IMG/VR virus record: IMGVR_UViG_3300020193_001072
Coordinates: 1-25,772 of that record
Source of the DNA: a virus
Reading direction: 5' to 3' (one strand)
DNA length: 25,772 nt
This document shows positions 23,233 to 25,772 of this stretch, piece by piece. The notes beneath the pieces are model-generated. The model ran no database searches. It was not told the DNA's origin and saw only the letters and a list, made by a program, of their open reading frames with translations. Positions within the stretch are counted from its first letter, which is position 1. Each line of letters begins with the position of its first letter. The translations under genes and the position numbers were made by a program.

Positions 23233-23236
23233 AAAA

Positions 23237-23265
23237 TTGACTGTTTCAATAACATACTATATATT
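23237..23265 (+). promoter_or_regulatory. sigma70-like promoter of the heptose operon
   Basis: TTGACT (23237-23242), a 17-base spacer, TATATT (23260-23265), giving a start near 23272 and a leader of about 17 bases to the ATG at 23289. A TATAAT at 23271-23276 lacks a matching -35. The divergent minus-strand promoter is not clearly defined in the same AT-rich 47-56 bases. Confidence 0.45.
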
Positions 23266-23288
23266 TACTATATAATAGATTGATTTTG

Positions 23289-23690
23289 ATGAAAACCGTA
23301 TTTGTTAATGGTACATTTGACGTTCTTCATAGAGGGCATCTTGAATTACTAAATTATGCCAGGTCTTTTGGTGATTATGTTGTCGTTGGTATTGATACTG
23401 ATGATAGAGTGAAAGAAAAGAAAGGAGAATCTAGGCCAGTTAATACGACTGAAGATAGGGCATTTATGCTAACGAATCTAAAATCTGTAGATGAGGTTAG
23501 ATTCTTCAGCACCGATAAAGAACTAGAAGATTTGGTAAAATCTGTAAAACCTGATATAATGATTGTTGGATCTGACTGGAAAGGTAAATCAGTTATAGGT
23601 TCATATTACTCAGCAGAATTAAAATTTTTTGATAGAATAGATGGATACTCTTCAACAAAGATCATTCAAAGTATTATTGATCGGGGATAG
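23289..23690 (+). CDS. heptose-1-phosphate adenylyltransferase-like (HldE C-domain type, 133 aa)
   Basis: Nucleotidyltransferase of the HldE-C/RfaE-II and TagD family: VNGTFDVLHRGHLELLNYAR carries the GxFDxxHxGH nucleotide-binding motif (HRGH, residues 14-17), VGIDTDDRVKEKKGESRPVN is the next conserved segment, VKPDIMIVGSDWKGKSVIG is characteristic of the heptose enzyme, and SSTKII (121-126) parallels the STTxII end. It would form ADP-heptose from heptose 1-phosphate. A glycerol-3-phosphate cytidylyltransferase activity is the main alternative; the adjacent heptose kinase and epimerase favour heptose. The ATG at 23289 matches the family start; a TTG at 23280 would add three residues. It overlaps the kinase gene by 50 bases. 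In most bacteria these two enzymes are one fused protein in the opposite order. Confidence 0.85.
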   Translation: MKTVFVNGTFDVLHRGHLELLNYARSFGDYVVVGIDTDDRVKEKKGESRPVNTTEDRAFMLTNLKSVDEVRFFSTDKELEDLVKSVKPDIMIVGSDWKGKSVIGSYYSAELKFFDRIDGYSSTKIIQSIIDRG

Positions 23691-24402
23691 TTGTGAAGAT
23701 GAATATATGTATGGACGTTGCGAAAGAATAAGTCCAGAAGCTCCCGTTCCCGTGATGGAGTTTTCCAGAATGGAAACTAAACCAGGAATGGCATCTAATG
23801 TATATTTCAATTTGCAAGCATTTAATATTGAAGTTACTTTTCTGACAAATTCAGAAAAAATAGTAAAGACCAGATTTATAGATGAAAAATCCAATCAACA
23901 AATACTAAGGGTTGATAATGAGAAATCAATAAAACCACTTCTTCTTCCAGTAATGACAAACAGTTTTGATGCTGTTGTTATATCTGATTATAATAAAGGG
24001 TATCTTACATATCAGAAATTATTTGAAATTGTTGATTATACAACATGCCCCATTTTTATCGATAGTAAAAAAACTGAACTACCAAATAAACAAAATTGTT
24101 TCATTAAAATTAATGAAACAGAGAATGAAAGTTTAGTTGGAGATTATGATAATATCATTATAACAAAAGGTGCGGAAGGTTGCGTTTATAAAAATACTTT
24201 ATATCCAGCATCTAAAGTTAATGTATATGATGTAGTTGGAGCTGGAGATACATTTTTATCGGGATTAGTTTATGGATATTTAAAGTATAATGATATTATA
24301 AAAGCAATAAGAATAGCAAATAAAGCGGCATCAATTGCCGTTCAAAATCCTGGAACTTATATTTTAAATGAAAAAGATGTCGATTTACTGCGTAGATATT
24401 GA
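23641..24402 (+). CDS. heptose-7-phosphate kinase-like (HldE N-domain type, shortened, 253 aa)
   Basis: PfkB/ribokinase-family sugar kinase. GDSCEDEYMYGRCERISPEA followed by PVPV (15-38) closely matches the HldE kinase start (GDxxLDxYxxGxxxRISPEAPVPV); KPGMASNVYFNL (48-57) replaces the usual PGGAANVA; DYNKGYLT (116-123) and DVVGAGDTFLSGLVYGY (197-213, catalytic Asp203) complete the active site. It would phosphorylate D-glycero-D-manno-heptose 7-phosphate to the 1,7-bisphosphate. The usual domain is about 320 residues; here a block of roughly 40 residues after VTFLTN and before the substrate-loop Arg (KTRFID) is missing, which removes part of the lid region. It starts inside the adenylyltransferase gene and ends inside the HAD gene. 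Activity needs checking because of the missing block. Confidence 0.85.
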   Translation: MDTLQQRSFKVLLIGDSCEDEYMYGRCERISPEAPVPVMEFSRMETKPGMASNVYFNLQAFNIEVTFLTNSEKIVKTRFIDEKSNQQILRVDNEKSIKPLLLPVMTNSFDAVVISDYNKGYLTYQKLFEIVDYTTCPIFIDSKKTELPNKQNCFIKINETENESLVGDYDNIIITKGAEGCVYKNTLYPASKVNVYDVVGAGDTFLSGLVYGYLKYNDIIKAIRIANKAASIAVQNPGTYILNEKDVDLLRRY

Positions 24403-24706
24403 TGGTACTATATGTACTAATGGTGACTGCGAATCTTGTAAGTATGAAGGTAGCATTCCAATAAAAGATAATATAGATAAGATCAATAAATTATATGATG
24501 AAGGTAATACAATTAAATATTTTACCGCTCGTGGTATGGGAAGATATAAAGATGATATACAAAAATCAAAAGATAAATTTTATAATTTAACTAAAATGCA
24601 ATTAGATATTTGGGGATGTAAATATCACGAACTTATTCTTGGGAAACCATCTGCAGACTACTACATAGATGATAAGGCAATAGAGGCAAATGAATTCTTC
24701 AATTAA
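24377..24706 (+). CDS. HAD-type phosphatase of polysaccharide gene clusters (109 aa)
   Basis: Small HAD-superfamily protein: CVDIDGTIC (nucleophile and acid/base Asp pair), IPIKDNIDKINKLYDEGNTI, KYFTARG (motif II Thr), LTKMQLDIWGCKYHELILGK, and KPSADYYIDDKA (motif III Lys and motif IV Asp pair). I recognise this arrangement from HAD proteins in capsule and LPS clusters and in marine phages. In this operon the open step is heptose 1,7-bisphosphate dephosphorylation (GmhB), but the protein is much shorter than typical GmhB (about 185 residues), so that role is a hypothesis. ATG 24377 gives a family-like start; ATG 24368 is in frame and equally lacks a ribosome site. It overlaps both neighbours. 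Confidence 0.8.
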   Translation: MSIYCVDIDGTICTNGDCESCKYEGSIPIKDNIDKINKLYDEGNTIKYFTARGMGRYKDDIQKSKDKFYNLTKMQLDIWGCKYHELILGKPSADYYIDDKAIEANEFFN

Positions 24707-25049
24707 AGTGGTCCCCAAAGGATGGGGATTTGAAAAGTGGATCGTTAATAATGAGCAATATTGCGGAAAACTTTTATACTTTATAAAAGGTAAAAGGTGT
24801 TCTTGGCATTATCATAATATAAAAGACGAAACTTTTTATATTCAATCTGGAAAACTTATATTGTTTTACGGAGAAGATGATGATATTAACTTGGCACAAA
24901 AAAAAGTCCTAAGGAAGGGAGATCATTTCCACGTTCCTGTAGGACTTAGGCATAGAATGTATGCTTTAGAAGATACTGAGATGTTTGAATTTTCAACTCA
25001 ACATCTCGATAGTGATAGTATTAGAGTTATTCAAGGAGATACTCTTTGA
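24690..25049 (+). CDS. cupin-domain sugar-enzyme-like protein (119 aa)
   Basis: Single cupin fold with both motifs: SWHYHNIKDETFYIQSG (His40, His42, Glu47) and GDHFHVPVGLRHRMYALEDTEMFEF (His88 and the PxGxxH element). The start MNSSIKVVPKGWGFEKWIVN, the YCGKLLYFIKGKRCSWHYH phrase and the overall length resemble phosphomannose isomerase/mannose-1-phosphate guanylyltransferase C-terminal cupins and stand-alone sugar-isomerase cupins. A sugar-phosphate isomerase or epimerase is likely in this context, but substrate is not readable. The ATG lies inside the HAD gene (17-base overlap); the 3' end overlaps the oppositely oriented epimerase by 23 bases (25027-25049), so no terminator separates them. 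Confidence 0.75.
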   Translation: MNSSIKVVPKGWGFEKWIVNNEQYCGKLLYFIKGKRCSWHYHNIKDETFYIQSGKLILFYGEDDDINLAQKKVLRKGDHFHVPVGLRHRMYALEDTEMFEFSTQHLDSDSIRVIQGDTL

Positions 25050-25770
25050 CTGATTTAAACTTATAATTACCAATCCATTTCATATCAGCGCAAGTATAGT
25101 CTTGATATTTACCTTTAAGATGTTCGGGGAAGTCGATGTATTCGATTTCCCCTTTTTCTTTTTCTGCTACTAATTCAGCAACTTCTTGAAATGAAACTGG
25201 CGATCCTGTTCCAAGATCATATATTCCAGATTCTGAATTATTATTCAAAACAATATCTACTACATCATCAACACAAATAAAATCTCTAAGGAATTTATCT
25301 GAACCTTTGAATAATTTTAATTTTCCAGTTTCACGAATTTGCTTTGTGAATTTTGATACAGGACTTGCTTGATCTTCTTTGTGTTCTTCTCCTCCACCAT
25401 ATACATTAAAGTATCTGAATCCTTGAATTGATTTAAACTTATCTAAATTATCCTGAACGAAGTAATCAATTTGCAATTTTGTAATTGCATAATAGTTTAG
25501 TGGATTAATTACTTTTAATTTTTTTGTTTGATTTCCATATACAGATGCTGATGAAGCATACTTTACTGGAATTTGATATTGAATTGCTTTCTCAAATAAG
25601 AACAATGTGAATGCTACATTATTGTGATGTAATGTTTGTATATTTTTTTCTGTTGTAGATGAGATTGCTCCCTGATGAATGATTAATGATACTTCATTCC
25701 ATCTATCGAATCCGCTTATAAACTTGTATGCGTTTTCTTTTTCTACTTCTATTATGGGTTCATTAATTTT
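25027..25770 (-). CDS. hldD: ADP-heptose 6-epimerase (HldD-like), 5' part beyond window
   Basis: On the minus strand; the frame stays open to the window edge, so about 247 residues of C-terminal sequence are seen and the NAD-binding GxxGxxG start lies outside. Visible: a segment WNEVSLIIHQGAISSTTEKN as in HldD, KYASSASVYGNQ (catalytic Ser/Thr region), NYYAITKLQIDYFV (YxxxK), RYFNVYGGGEEHK, KLKLFKGSDKFLRDFICVDDVV, GIYDLGTGSPVSFQEVAELV, and a final KWIGNYKFKSVKEYLLE. These are family hallmarks of ADP-L-glycero-D-manno-heptose 6-epimerase. The gene is transcribed toward the cupin and overlaps its end by 23 bases. Other heptose genes (a GmhA isomerase, for example) may lie further along this strand, beyond the window. 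Confidence 0.88.
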   Translation of the reverse strand, partial: KINEPIIEVEKENAYKFISGFDRWNEVSLIIHQGAISSTTEKNIQTLHHNNVAFTLFLFEKAIQYQIPVKYASSASVYGNQTKKLKVINPLNYYAITKLQIDYFVQDNLDKFKSIQGFRYFNVYGGGEEHKEDQASPVSKFTKQIRETGKLKLFKGSDKFLRDFICVDDVVDIVLNNNSESGIYDLGTGSPVSFQEVAELVAEKEKGEIEYIDFPEHLKGKYQDYTCADMKWIGNYKFKSVKEYLLE

Positions 25771-25772
25771 TT

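Noticed and set aside
24368-24706. HAD protein as a certain GmhB
   Set aside because: It has HAD motifs but is about 110 residues against roughly 185 for GmhB; only a hypothesis is justified.

Overview
The window reads as part of the genome of a T4-like myovirus infecting marine picocyanobacteria (Synechococcus/Prochlorococcus). It carries intact genes for both photosystem II core proteins (psbA, psbD), most structural genes are preceded by T4-type late promoter motifs (TATAAATA-like), many genes abut or overlap, and the sequence is AT-rich. Nothing rRNA-like, tRNA-like, CRISPR-like or IS-like was seen.

Layout. (1) 3-1679: 3' part of a probable virion protein. (2) 1690-4586: photosynthesis block with psbA, a small orf, a 40-residue single-span membrane protein and psbD. 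Both psb genes have a host-sigma70-like promoter whose -10 shares bases with a late-promoter octamer, and both end in an intrinsic terminator abutting a TATAAT box. (3) 4588-5722: a small orf, a LOG-family protein and a 2OG-Fe(II) dioxygenase-like protein. (4) 5763-19112: about ten tail/baseplate-periphery and host-recognition genes. They include a 1108-residue protein built from about 19 copies of a 41-residue repeat, an Mtd-N-type protein, a 1233-residue fibre with six carbohydrate-binding-like modules and a beta-helix-like segment, a glycine-rich fibre-tip protein with 36 cysteines, and an acidic protein that may be its assembly chaperone. (5) 19170-25770: a surface-sugar cassette, reading both ways. 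It holds a GT9-like glycosyltransferase, a NodU-type carbamoyltransferase, two paralogous proteins of unknown function on the minus strand, then heptose-1-phosphate adenylyltransferase, heptose-7-phosphate kinase, a HAD phosphatase, a cupin and, on the minus strand at the window edge, an HldD-type epimerase.

How it works together. psbA/psbD would sustain host photosystem II during infection. The structural block would build and diversify the receptor-binding end of the particle. The last block contains most steps of an ADP-heptose pathway (kinase, candidate phosphatase, adenylyltransferase, epimerase) with a GT9-like transferase and a carbamoyltransferase, so the phage probably makes and decorates a heptose-type sugar. 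The target (host LPS, another glycan, virion) cannot be told from the sequence. The most unusual items are the nested promoter/terminator arrangement behind both psb genes, the cysteine-rich fibre tip, the repeat protein with near-clonal internal DNA repeats, and the heptose/carbamoyl cassette.
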